7,668 nt of DNA from an uncultured Flavobacteriales bacterium (GCA_946478675.1 CAMLEF010000225.1:1-7668), one strand, 5' to 3'. Counted from the first letter of the stretch, positions 1 through 6,878 are shown. The notes: a model not told the origin generated them from the sequence alone. Translations and numbers: made by a program.

Positions 1-136
1 TTGCGCCGGTTCTCGACGAGGTTGAGCACCGCGGGCGCGGCGGAGAGATCGCCGGCCCGGAGTCGCTCGCCGAGCTAGGCGCCGGAGGTCACGCCGCCGT
101 CGCTACCCCGTTTCGCTCGGCAACGAGCGTCACGAC
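1..136. other. High-GC edge segment, probable chimeric join
   Basis: Bases 1-120 are about 74% G+C by hand count (89 of 120), falling to about 57% by 121-180 and near 50% in the adjacent gene. The OsmC reading frame stays family-like up to MRD (codons to base 137) and then turns into VVTLVAERNGVATAA and stops. On the minus strand, bases 3-74 read as LGERLRAGDLSAAPAVLNLVE and on, with 22 of 24 third codon positions G or C, the pattern of a high-GC coding region. The stop of the frame entering from the right (TGA, 89-91) overlaps a GTG (90-92) in that second frame, a GTGA arrangement common in high-GC operons, but an in-frame TAG lies at 75-77. The peptide faintly recalls the N-terminus of MeaB/ArgK-type GTPases; that is memory, not a search. 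An assembly or library chimera is the simplest explanation. Confidence 0.6.
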
Positions 137-382
137 GTCGCGCATGATCTTGGTGATGTCGACTTTCGTGCCGGTGATGTCGAGCTGGTGGCGTTCGGCG
201 TAAATGCCCATGATCGTAAGCATGCAGTTGCCCAATGACGTGGCGAGCAGATCGGTGGGAGAAAAGGCTTCTCCTTTTCCGTTGTTGTCCGGCGGGGCAT
301 CGGTGATGATGGTTTGACCGGAACGAAGATGCGTGGCGGAAGTGCGCATGCCGCCGAGGTATTCGATGGAAGAAGTTTTCAT
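89..382 (-). CDS. OsmC/YhfA-family protein, C-terminus lost at the edge
   Basis: OsmC-family proteins are small cytoplasmic thiol-dependent peroxidases that reduce organic hydroperoxides with a pair of conserved cysteines. From the ATG at 382 the product is 97 residues. It shows the family core: a G-KGEAFSPTDLLATSLGNCMLT stretch with the first cysteine at residue 53, then the IYAERHQLDITG helix and strand, then VDITKIMRD (to residue 82). After that the sequence is not family-like. About 137 residues are usual, and the second cysteine (normally in a TCPV-like motif) is absent, so as written the protein could not do the standard chemistry. An in-frame ATG at 427 would add 15 residues, but it lies inside the likely -10-region box at 425-432, and MKTSSIEYLGG is a better family start. 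Gene identity is firm; the 3' end is probably artefactual, and the intact gene would continue leftward. Confidence 0.8.
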   Translation of the reverse strand: MKTSSIEYLGGMRTSATHLRSGQTIITDAPPDNNGKGEAFSPTDLLATSLGNCMLTIMGIYAERHQLDITGTKVDITKIMRDVVTLVAERNGVATAA

Positions 383-406
383 AAGCTGTTGTCGGGATAA
401 TTTCTT

Positions 407-414
407 TAACTTTA
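407..414 (+). promoter_or_regulatory. Possible -7 element of the envelope protein-lipA unit
   Basis: TAACTTTA matches TAnnTTTG at five of the six fixed positions and sits 28 bases before the ATG at 442, implying a start near 420 and a leader of about 20 bases. No good -33 box is visible. It lies back-to-back with the opposite-strand element at 425-432, so the two promoters would share the same few turns of DNA. Confidence 0.35.
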
Positions 415-424
415 CAGGACGTAC

Positions 425-432
425 CAAAATTA
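425..432 (-). promoter_or_regulatory. Likely -7 element of the osmC-like gene
   Basis: Read on the minus strand this is TAATTTTG, an exact match to the Bacteroidota -7 consensus TAnnTTTG. It would place the transcript start near 418 and give a leader of about 36 bases to the ATG at 382. No clear TTTG -33 box is seen at the right distance, so the call rests on one element. Confidence 0.45.
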
Positions 433-441
433 GGCGAAAAG

Positions 442-1215
442 ATGCGCCGTTTGCTGACGATTGTCGCTGTTATTTTCCCATTCTTCTTCCTTCATGCGCA
501 GGTGGAAACTCAAACCATGAAAACGAATGAGAATACCTACGACGATGTGAAACTGCTCTACCGCAACGAAGCCACTTTCGGCGTGCTCGCGCATACGAAC
601 GGTTTCGGTGTCAGCTATCGCCGCGGCCGCCACGTCACCAACGCACGCAAGCGAATGTTCGAGATCGAGATGGTCAACTATCGCCATCCGAAAGAAGTCA
701 AGATCACCAATCCTTATTACGATCACCCGAAAGGTTATTACTACGGAAAGCTCAACTCGTTTTTCATCCTGCGTCCCGGCTTCGGTTACCAGAACATGAT
801 TTACTCCAAGCCCGAGCGCAACGGCGTTGAGATCCGCTATGTCACGTTTGTCGGCCTTTCGCTGGGCTTAGCCAAACCGGTTTATCTCGAGATCCTCGAA
901 GACAGCCCGATCATCGGTGACGATAAAGTCATCGTAACGCAGAAATACGATCCGACGAAACATTTTGTCGATAACATCTACGGCCGTGGACCTTTCCTTC
1001 GCGGGTTCGGAGAGACGAAAATCTATCCCGGCGGTTACGCCCGCTTCGGCATGAACTTCGAATACGCATCGCTCGACGATGATGTTAAATCCCTGGAAGT
1101 CGGCATTTGTGTCGATGCTTATCCGAAAGTAGTTCCCCTGATGGCGACCGAGCACAATCACCAGGTGTTGCTCTCGCTTTACCTCAATTTTTCTTACGGC
1201 AGAAAGTGGTTCTGA
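442..1215 (+). CDS. Exported beta-rich envelope protein of unknown function
   Basis: The 257-residue product begins with a clear signal peptide: MRR, a hydrophobic run [13 protein letters not shown], then LHAQ, with likely cleavage around residue 19 or 20. The mature part is rich in alternating aromatic and polar residues and in glycine (for example [18 protein letters not shown] at about 46-63, the [11 protein letters not shown] stretch at about 107-117, [12 protein letters not shown] near 133-144) and ends in the strand-like [15 protein letters not shown] with a terminal phenylalanine. This is what small outer-membrane beta-barrel proteins look like, but I recognise no named family. It lies only 7 bases upstream of lipA on the same strand and is probably co-transcribed with it. 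The start is the only good ATG directly before the signal peptide; AGG at 432-434 is at most a weak ribosome site. Export is well supported; barrel structure is inferred. Confidence 0.8.
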   Translation: MRRLLTIVAVIFPFFFLHAQVETQTMKTNENTYDDVKLLYRNEATFGVLAHTNGFGVSYRRGRHVTNARKRMFEIEMVNYRHPKEVKITNPYYDHPKGYYYGKLNSFFILRPGFGYQNMIYSKPERNGVEIRYVTFVGLSLGLAKPVYLEILEDSPIIGDDKVIVTQKYDPTKHFVDNIYGRGPFLRGFGETKIYPGGYARFGMNFEYASLDDDVKSLEVGICVDAYPKVVPLMATEHNHQVLLSLYLNFSYGRKWF

Positions 1216-1222
1216 TCCCAAT

Positions 1223-2092
1223 ATGGAGGCTGTGAATCAAGAAGTGCAGAAGGAACGGGTGAAAAAGCCCGACTGGCTGCGAGTCAAATTGCCCACCGGC
1301 GAAAATTACCTTCGCGTCCGCGGGCTCGTCGATAAATACAAACTGCACACGATCTGCGAAAGCGGCAACTGCCCGAACATGGGCGAGTGCTGGGGCGCAG
1401 GTACGGCAACGTTCATGATCCTCGGGAACATCTGTACGCGTTCCTGCGGATTCTGCGCAGTAGCAACGGGCCGTCCGAAAGCGGTGGATCCCGAAGAGCC
1501 GGTGCGCGTGGCGGAATCCGTGAAGCTGATGGGCGTAAAACACTGCGTCATCACTTCCGTCGACCGCGACGAGCTGAAAGACGGCGGTTCCATCATCTGG
1601 GCGCAAACCATTGAAGCGATCCGCCGTATTTCTCCCGGCACCACGATCGAAACGCTCATCCCTGATTTTAAAGGTGAACGTGAAAACGTGCAGCGCATCA
1701 TCGACGTCATGCCCGAGATCGTTTCGCACAATATGGAAACTGTTCGCCGCCTCACCCGCCAGGTGCGCATCCAGGCGAAATACGACCGCAGCCTCGAAGT
1801 GTTGAAATGGCTGCACGAAGGCGGCTGCCGCACGAAGTCAGGCGTCATGGTCGGCCTCGGCGAAACGGAAGAAGAAGTGCTCGAAACGATGGACGATCTC
1901 CGTCGCGTAGGCGTGGAAATTCTTACGGTCGGGCAATACCTGCAGCCGACGAAGCAGCACCTGCCGGTACTCGAGTTCGTGCATCCCGACAAGTTTGCGC
2001 GGTACAAAGCGGCTGCGATCGAGAAAGGATTCCGTTACGTTGAAAGCGGGCCGCTGGTGCGTTCGTCGTATCATGCGGAAAAGCATATCTGA
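1223..2092 (+). CDS. lipA: Lipoyl synthase (radical SAM)
   Basis: LipA inserts two sulfur atoms at C6 and C8 of the octanoyl chain bound to lipoyl domains, using S-adenosylmethionine, and so completes the lipoyl cofactor of pyruvate and 2-oxoglutarate dehydrogenases and the glycine cleavage system. The 289-residue product has every hallmark. The auxiliary 4Fe-4S cluster motif CX4CX5C is at Cys45, Cys50 and Cys56 ([12 protein letters not shown]). The radical-SAM motif CX3CX2C is at Cys71, Cys75 and Cys78 (CTRSCGFC). The C-terminal RSSYHA at residues 280-285 contains the serine that ligates the auxiliary cluster in this family. [14 protein letters not shown] and the GLGET segment are also typical. 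Length is normal and the frame is intact. The ATG follows the upstream stop by 7 bases with no Shine-Dalgarno sequence before it, so translation may be coupled. A palindromic terminator begins 42 bases after the stop. No lipB is in the window. Confidence 0.97.
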   Translation: MEAVNQEVQKERVKKPDWLRVKLPTGENYLRVRGLVDKYKLHTICESGNCPNMGECWGAGTATFMILGNICTRSCGFCAVATGRPKAVDPEEPVRVAESVKLMGVKHCVITSVDRDELKDGGSIIWAQTIEAIRRISPGTTIETLIPDFKGERENVQRIIDVMPEIVSHNMETVRRLTRQVRIQAKYDRSLEVLKWLHEGGCRTKSGVMVGLGETEEEVLETMDDLRRVGVEILTVGQYLQPTKQHLPVLEFVHPDKFARYKAAAIEKGFRYVESGPLVRSSYHAEKHI

Positions 2093-2134
2093 GCTTGCGT
2101 TCGGAAAAGCACCTGTAAATTGAAAAACGAAAAT

Positions 2135-2184
2135 CGTAAGACCCCAAAGGTTTTTAAAACCTTTGGGGTCTTACGGCTTTTTTT
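2135..2184 (+). terminator. Long palindromic rho-independent terminator of lipA
   Basis: Two perfect 20-base arms, 2135-2154 and 2156-2175, are separated by one base (in practice the central T/A bases form the loop). The stem core is AAGACCCCAAAGG against CCTTTGGGGTCTT. After GC comes a run of seven T (2178-2184). The stem is much longer and more perfect than termination needs, which is typical of palindromes that recur between Bacteroidota genes. The short A-rich bases on the left could let it also act on the opposite strand. Confidence 0.9.
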
Positions 2185-2401
2185 CGCCCCCGAAAAAGTT
2201 TTCGTTTCATCAAAAACGCCGCCGCTCCTTCGCTCTTCATTCCGCACATCTCCACTTAAGAGATTTCCTTTGCCACTTGCCGGGCAATTCAAACCTCGTA
2301 GCAGAAAAAGTCCGGAATAGCGGTTTTGAGATTGGAAAAGAGGAGTTATTCCGCCGAATCGTGCGTATCTTTACAATACATCCTCCGAAAAATCACAATT
2401 A
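2185..2401. other. Gene-free spacer upstream of the propeller gene
   Basis: This stretch sits between the lipA terminator and the next promoter. Open frames across it are short, begin in or near the terminator palindrome and lack coding character (runs of Pro, Arg, Ser, Phe). I see no RNA gene, riboswitch or repeat. A weak -7-like TATCTTTA at 2366-2373 has no -33 partner. Confidence 0.6.
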
Positions 2402-2432
2402 TTTGCCGTTCAGTTGAAAAACCTTAGTTTTG
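2402..2432 (+). promoter_or_regulatory. Bacteroidota-type promoter of the secreted propeller gene
   Basis: A -33 box TTTG (2402-2405) and a -7 box TAGTTTTG (2425-2432) are separated by exactly 19 bases, both matching the Bacteroidota primary sigma consensus (TTTG, 19-21 bases, TAnnTTTG). Transcription would start near 2438 and give a leader of about 60 bases to the ATG at 2501. The leader holds AGAGGGA at 2477-2483, too far from the start for a normal ribosome site, and then A-rich sequence directly before the ATG, as is usual in this phylum. Confidence 0.8.
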
Positions 2433-2500
2433 AGAGCTGAATATGACCCCGGACTTGCTGACCGGAACAAAAATTTAGAGGGAATCAAATTTCACACAAA

Positions 2501-5500
2501 ATGACACGAAACAAACTGTTGCTTTCGGGCACCGGCATTGCTGCGGCCGGCCTGATTCTTTTTACCGCGTTTGGCCTCATTAAAAAAGACGGCCAGTCGC
2601 TCTACCGCCCCTCCGATGCTGTCGATAAGCTAGGTGTTTCAACGGGTGAGGAAGAAGACGCAAACGGAGCTGCCGAATGGTGGTTCAACCGTGTAAAAAA
2701 TAACGTAACCAACGAGCTGGATTATGCCGATATGGCTGCCGTGCAGGAACGTGCACAGCAGAACTTCAATTCCACTGCCCGCCAGGGTAACGGCAACCAG
2801 CAAACGCAAGCTGCTACAAACTGGAGCGAGATCGGTCCCGATAACGTCGGTGGCCGTACCCGTGCCATCCTCATCGACCGCAACAACAGCCAGCACATGT
2901 ATGCAGGCGGTGTGAGCGGCGGTCTGTGGGAGTCGACCGACGGAGCCAACAACTGGACCCGCGTTGCCGGCTTCTTTAACATCGCAGGTGTGAACATCAA
3001 CATCAGCACCATCGCGCAGGCTTCTGACGGTACGCTGTATGTCGGTACCGGTGAAGGTAACTTCTATCCTCCGTATGGTAGCGGCGCCGGTGGTTTCATC
3101 GGTGGCGGTATCTACAAATCACCCGACGGTGTCAACTGGTCGCTGCTTTCGAGCACGGCTCCGGTGGCTGCCAACAACACCAGCACTGCATGGGCAGACG
3201 TCAACAAGATCGTTATCGATCCTGCTGATCCGAACCATATCTATGCTGGTACCAACAAAGGCCTGAAGATCTCTACCGACGGTGGCTCTACCTGGGTCAG
3301 CGCTACCGGTACTCCTGTAACTGCCTGCACCGACGTAGAAATCTCGAACAACCAGCACGTCATCGCAGTTTGCTCGAACAAACCTTATCTCTCCACCGAT
3401 AACGGCGGCACCTTCACGAACGTAGGTACCACCGCGCTCGGGTTCTCTTCTGTAGCACTCGGCCGTACCGACGTTGCGATCGCTCCTTCCGATCCGAACT
3501 TCGTTTACGCCTTCTGCGCAGCAGCAAACGGCTCGATGGCCGGCGTATTCGTTTCTGTCGATGGTGCTCAGACCTGGACACAGGTTTGCGGTGCAGGTAA
3601 CCAGCAGTTCGAACCCTTCGGCTACGGTACCAACCAGGGCACTTACGACAACGTAGTGGCTGTGGATCCCTCCAACAAATACCGCGCGATCTTCGGTGGT
3701 GTGGAGCTCTGGCAGTGGGAAATGACCTCGACCGCTCCGCCTTCCGGCCAGTGGACCCGCATCGCGCTCGAATTCACGAGCCTGCTCAACCCTTATTATG
3801 TACACTCCGACAAGCACGCGATCGTGTTCAATCCCTCGAACCCGGCGATCTGCTTCGTAGGATGTGACGGCGGTATCTTCCGCTCTACCAACATCAGCTC
3901 TTCTGTTCCGACCTGGCAGCCGATGAACGCAGGTTACAACGTGACGCAGTGCTACTCGGTAGCATTCGACCACGTTTCTCCGGGCCGTAACGTTGCAATG
4001 GCAGGTTGCCAGGACAACGGTACGCAATTCGTAAACGGACTGGGCAATACGACGATGTCTGCCGACCAGGTAGGCGGCGGCGACGGCGCGATGTGCGACA
4101 TTTCTTACCTCAACCCGCAGGCGCTGTTCGGTACCGTTTATTACGGCTCACTCGCCCGTTCCAACAACGGCGGCTCAAGCTCTTCACAGTTCTACGATGC
4201 GCGCATCCAGGGCCTGACCAATTTCGAACAGGCCGGCTTTGCGAACTTCGTTACCCCGATCCGCCTCTGGGAAAGCCTCAATGACCAGCTCACCGGCGAC
4301 TCGATCCCGGTGATCAATGAAACCAACCGCCAGAACATTCTCGTGACGAGCGCAAACAGCGGAGCCAACTTCACCGGCACGCTTACCGTTCCCTCGATCA
4401 ATGCAACTCCGGCTCCGAGCGTAGTGCTCAGCAGCGTTGAATTCTACTGCGGCAACGATACGCTCGTAACGAATGGCGCAGGTACGGTTTCCGGCGACGG
4501 TACCGGTACGGTCAACACGAACGGTACGTACAACATTACTTTCAACACCGCACCTTCTGCCAACCAGATCCTGAAAGTGAAATTCGATGTCACGTTTGGC
4601 TCAGGCACGATGTTCATCGTAAACTCCAACGTACAGGGCCGCACGCTCCAGCACACCATCAGCAGCACCCTTAACCCGGGCGACACGCTGAAAGTGCAGG
4701 ACGTTGTTCAGTCGCACCTCGCTGTCGGCTTCACCGGCAACAACGGTATCTGGATCACCCGCCGTGCAATCGACTTCTCGACCACCCCGCTGTGGATCAA
4801 GATCGGTGGCTCGCTCTCACAGCCGAGCCAATACGGTGGCGAATCATCCTGCATGACATGGTCGGCTGACGGTAACCTGCTGTATGTAGGAACGTCTTCC
4901 GGTACGGTTTACCGTTTCTCGAACCTCGCTTACGTTACCGACTCTGCGAATGGCGATATCGAGCACGGCTCCGCTGCCAACCCGAACACGATTGTTCGTT
5001 GCCAGCTCATCGGTTCATTCGGTAGCCGTAACGTAACGGCGATCGACGTTGATCCGAGCGATCCGGGCCGCATAGTCGTGTCTCTCGGTAACTACAGCAA
5101 CTCGCAGTATGTGTATTACTCCACCACGGCCGATACGGCTTCCGGAGTAGCAGCTGCTGCATTCGTTGACAAGACGGGTAACCTCGACAACATCGGCGGC
5201 GTTCCGGTTTATTCGGTCACCTTCGATAAATACAACCCGAACCGCGTGCTCGTCGGCACGGAGCATGGTGTTTACGAAACCAGCAACATCACCGCCGGCG
5301 CGCCGTCCTGGACCTCTGCCAACAATGGCCTCGATAACGTCGTTGTTGACATGATCCGCCAGCAGCGCTGGGATCCGTGGCTGGTTCCGAACGCAGGTTG
5401 CTTCTACATCGGCACGCACGGCCGCGGCATGTGGCGCGACGATTCATCCTGGCAGCAACCCACGGGCATCAACAACTCGTCGCAGCCGTCCAACGTCGGT

Positions 5501-5770
5501 TCACTCAGCAACAACGACCTGAAAGTGTTCCCGAACCCGGTAGTAGATAATTCCAACGTGACCTTCCTCCTCGGCCAGCCCGGCGACGTAACGGTAACGA
5601 TCTACGACCTCAACGGCAAGCGCGTATTCAGCCGCAATTACGAGAATCTCGCATCCGGCGCGAATACGGTACAGTTCGAAACCACCGACCTTGTAAAAGG
5701 CACGTACATTATCGCAGTTCAGCAGGGTGCGAAGCGCATCGGTACCGGTCGCTTCATCAAGCTCAACTAA
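2501..5770 (+). CDS. Secreted Asp-box/sortilin-like beta-propeller protein with T9SS sorting domain
   Basis: A 1089-residue exported protein. Residues 5-26 form a hydrophobic signal segment without a clear cleavage site or lipobox. Residues about 30-105 are a polar pro-like region. From WSEIGPDNVGGRTRAI (108-123) a beta-propeller begins, with Asp-box motifs (S-x-D-x-G-x-x-W) at 145-152, 207-213, 258-265, 298-305 (Phe replaces Trp) and 352-359. Blade signatures such as DPADPNHIYAGT (240-251), DPSDP (851-855) and NPNRVLVGT (912-920) also occur, as in sortilin/VPS10 and BNR-repeat proteins. A Gly/Thr/Asn-rich Ig-like stretch (about 610-735) interrupts the propeller, which resumes to about 978. 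Residues 1002-1089 are a type A T9SS sorting domain: VFPNP at 1009-1013, VTIYDLNGKRV, KGTYIIAV and final FIKLN. The type IX system would carry it across the outer membrane, cleave the tail and release or anchor it. No catalytic residues of a sialidase or peptidase are evident, so the role is unknown (binding, adhesion or glycan contact). C-ending codons such as AAC, ACC and ATC dominate, suggesting high expression. It is a single gene with its own promoter and terminator. Confidence 0.93.
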   Translation: MTRNKLLLSGTGIAAAGLILFTAFGLIKKDGQSLYRPSDAVDKLGVSTGEEEDANGAAEWWFNRVKNNVTNELDYADMAAVQERAQQNFNSTARQGNGNQQTQAATNWSEIGPDNVGGRTRAILIDRNNSQHMYAGGVSGGLWESTDGANNWTRVAGFFNIAGVNINISTIAQASDGTLYVGTGEGNFYPPYGSGAGGFIGGGIYKSPDGVNWSLLSSTAPVAANNTSTAWADVNKIVIDPADPNHIYAGTNKGLKISTDGGSTWVSATGTPVTACTDVEISNNQHVIAVCSNKPYLSTDNGGTFTNVGTTALGFSSVALGRTDVAIAPSDPNFVYAFCAAANGSMAGVFVSVDGAQTWTQVCGAGNQQFEPFGYGTNQGTYDNVVAVDPSNKYRAIFGGVELWQWEMTSTAPPSGQWTRIALEFTSLLNPYYVHSDKHAIVFNPSNPAICFVGCDGGIFRSTNISSSVPTWQPMNAGYNVTQCYSVAFDHVSPGRNVAMAGCQDNGTQFVNGLGNTTMSADQVGGGDGAMCDISYLNPQALFGTVYYGSLARSNNGGSSSSQFYDARIQGLTNFEQAGFANFVTPIRLWESLNDQLTGDSIPVINETNRQNILVTSANSGANFTGTLTVPSINATPAPSVVLSSVEFYCGNDTLVTNGAGTVSGDGTGTVNTNGTYNITFNTAPSANQILKVKFDVTFGSGTMFIVNSNVQGRTLQHTISSTLNPGDTLKVQDVVQSHLAVGFTGNNGIWITRRAIDFSTTPLWIKIGGSLSQPSQYGGESSCMTWSADGNLLYVGTSSGTVYRFSNLAYVTDSANGDIEHGSAANPNTIVRCQLIGSFGSRNVTAIDVDPSDPGRIVVSLGNYSNSQYVYYSTTADTASGVAAAAFVDKTGNLDNIGGVPVYSVTFDKYNPNRVLVGTEHGVYETSNITAGAPSWTSANNGLDNVVVDMIRQQRWDPWLVPNAGCFYIGTHGRGMWRDDSSWQQPTGINNSSQPSNVGSLSNNDLKVFPNPVVDNSNVTFLLGQPGDVTVTIYDLNGKRVFSRNYENLASGANTVQFETTDLVKGTYIIAVQQGAKRIGTGRFIKLN

Positions 5771-5789
5771 CCGATACGGTAGAAAAAAG

Positions 5790-5822
5790 AAAAGCCGCTT
5801 CAGCAATGGAGCGGCTTTTTTA
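5790..5822 (+). terminator. Rho-independent terminator of the propeller gene
   Basis: Arms AAAAGCCGCT (5790-5799) and AGCGGCTTTT (5810-5819) pair perfectly around a 10-base loop, followed by a T run to 5821. It starts 20 bases after the stop codon. The A-rich left side means it may work weakly from the other strand too. Confidence 0.9.
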
Positions 5823-5830
5823 TTGGGGGG

Positions 5831-6122
5831 AAGTTGCGTGGGTGCGGGTTGCGGAGTTGCGAGGGTTGTTGGATGTAAATGGGAGCGGTTAGTTGGTTGG
5901 TAGGTTGGTTGAGTTGGTTAAGTGGATTGATGGCGTCAGTGAGTGGGTAAAAGTTTTTGCAGGATCGGCGAGGCGCAATGTTTAAGAAAAGATCCAACCG
6001 TTCCACCCTAACCAACTCAACCAACCGAATCAACCTTTTCTGCCATATTCCCAACGCCGTTGCATTTGCAATTGCCTCATAACTCCGCAAAACAATTTCC
6101 CCCGCAACCCCGCAACTCCGCA
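5831..6122. repeat. Nested imperfect inverted repeat (foldback), GT-rich left and AC-rich right
   Basis: This intergenic stretch between two converging terminators has an A-B-B'-A' arrangement. Inner arms: GGTTGGTTGAGTTGGTTA at 5903-5920 is matched perfectly in inverse at 6009-6026, 88 bases apart. Outer arms: GTTGCGGAGTTGCG at 5848-5861 has inverse partners at 6081-6090 (10 bases) and 6111-6122 (12 bases). The left half is built from short GTTG/GGTT units and the right from CAAC/AACC units. No reading frame here looks coding. It may be a dispersed intergenic repeat or a degenerate foldback element. Confidence 0.75.
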
Positions 6123-6141
6123 CCGCGCAACACCGAAGGGC

Positions 6142-6174
6142 AAAAAAAAAGAGGGACCGAAGCCCCTCCCTTTT
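6142..6174 (-). terminator. Rho-independent terminator of the SWIB gene with UUCG loop
   Basis: On the minus strand, GAGGGGC-TTCG-GTCCCTC forms a seven-pair stem (one G-T pair) closed by a cUUCGg tetraloop, flanked by AAAAGG upstream and nine T downstream (6142-6150 on the plus strand are all A). It lies 18 bases after the SWIB stop codon. Confidence 0.9.
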
Positions 6175-6191
6175 ACCTAAAGCGGTACAGA

Positions 6192-6524
6192 TTACTTCAC
6201 GTGCTTGGAAACAACTTTCGCAAGCTCGAACATGGAGATCTGCGACTTGCCACCGAAAACGGTTTTCAGTTTCGCGTCAGCGTTGATCATACGCTTGTTC
6301 TTCTTGTCCTGGAGACCGTTCTTCTTGATGTAATCCCAAATCTTCTTCACGATCTCCGTGCGCGGGAGAGCTTTGTTGCCGACTACTTCAGCAAGCGTAG
6401 CGCTCGGGGTGAGCGGCTTCATGAATGCAGCGTTGGGTTTACGTGCAGACTTTTTCTTAGCAGCCGGTTTTTTCGCAGCAGCTTTCTTTTTGGGAGCTGC
6501 TTTTTTGGCGGTTTTCTTTGCCAT
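6192..6524 (-). CDS. SWIB/MDM2-domain protein with histone H1-like lysine tail
   Basis: A 110-residue protein in two parts. Residues 2-30 are almost only Lys, Ala and Pro (13 lysines among residues 3-29, in AAKKP-like units), like the tails of histone H1 and bacterial H1-like proteins; such a tail binds DNA without sequence preference. Residues 31-110 form a complete SWIB domain: FMKPLTPSATLAEVVG (34-49), LPRTEIVKKIWDYIKKNGLQD (53-73), the NKRMINADAKLKTVFG block (76-91) and the closing ISMFELAKVVSKHVK helix. SWIB domains are known from eukaryotic SWI/SNF subunits and MDM2 and, in bacteria, from chlamydiae (alone and on topoisomerase I) and many Bacteroidota. The likely role is nucleoid architecture or DNA topology; its partner is unknown. 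It is monocistronic, with its own promoter and terminator, and has no Shine-Dalgarno sequence. The ATG choice is firm because the tail starts there. Confidence 0.93.
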   Translation of the reverse strand: MAKKTAKKAAPKKKAAAKKPAAKKKSARKPNAAFMKPLTPSATLAEVVGNKALPRTEIVKKIWDYIKKNGLQDKKNKRMINADAKLKTVFGGKSQISMFELAKVVSKHVK

Positions 6525-6562
6525 GATTTTTAGGATTGATGGTTTTAGATTGATTCGGTGGC

Positions 6563-6592
6563 TAAAAGTAGTGGAATATTTTTGCCTTCAAA
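6563..6592 (-). promoter_or_regulatory. Likely promoter of the SWIB gene
   Basis: On the minus strand, a TTTG -33 box (6589-6592, end of a TTTTTTG run) is followed after 18 bases by TACTTTTA (6563-6570), one mismatch from TAnnTTTG. The start would fall near 6557, giving a leader of about 30 bases before the ATG at 6524. One copy of the intergenic 17-base motif lies about 10 bases further upstream (6603-6618). Confidence 0.55.
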
Positions 6593-6850
6593 AAATGACC
6601 GCTTTTTTCATTGGGAAACCATTGTTGAAATCATGGCCGCGAAGCCCGGTAACGAACGCTTTTTTTTCGTAAAAAAGAGAAGCGATGTTGACTTTCCGGA
6701 TGAATCGCGCGCTGCGTTTTTTGTGACGAGGAATTTATGAAGAACGATGCGAAGCGTTTTTGTTTTCTCTCTGGTGATGCGCTGTGATTCAGTATTGACG
6801 AGGCTTTCAGCGTGCCGGTGTTTTTTGTGCGAATGAAAAATCGATTCTTC

Positions 6851-6878
6851 CATTGGAGAAAAACAAATTTCCCCAATG
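6851..6878. repeat. Hairpin formed by two inverted motif copies
   Basis: CATTGGAGAAA (6851-6861) pairs with TTTCCCCAATG (6868-6878) at 10 of 11 positions around a six-base loop. No T run follows on either strand, so it is not a standard terminator. Confidence 0.6.

Noticed and set aside
1184..2007. Long minus-strand frames opposite lipA
   Set aside because: Both are shadows of lipA, whose catalytic motifs are complete on the plus strand.
2366..2373. TATCTTTA as a second promoter for the propeller gene
   Set aside because: There is no TTTG box at 19-21 bases upstream, and a full consensus promoter lies closer to the gene.
2120..2417. Small open frames spanning the lipA terminator
   Set aside because: Their first residues are just the palindrome translated, and the rest has no coding character and no start context.
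3119..4027. A 302-residue open frame on the minus strand inside the propeller gene
   Set aside because: It is antisense to well-supported Asp-box blades, has Arg/Val-rich low-complexity content with no recognisable motif, and results from the biased codon use of the real gene.
5823..6141. A tRNA or small RNA gene between the converging genes
   Set aside because: I found no cloverleaf or promoter; the pairing potential is explained by the GT/AC inverted repeat.
6060..6533. A 157-residue plus-strand frame opposite the SWIB gene
   Set aside because: It crosses the SWIB terminator and its Phe/Leu/Ser-rich end is the complement of the lysine tail; the minus-strand SWIB domain is clearly the gene.
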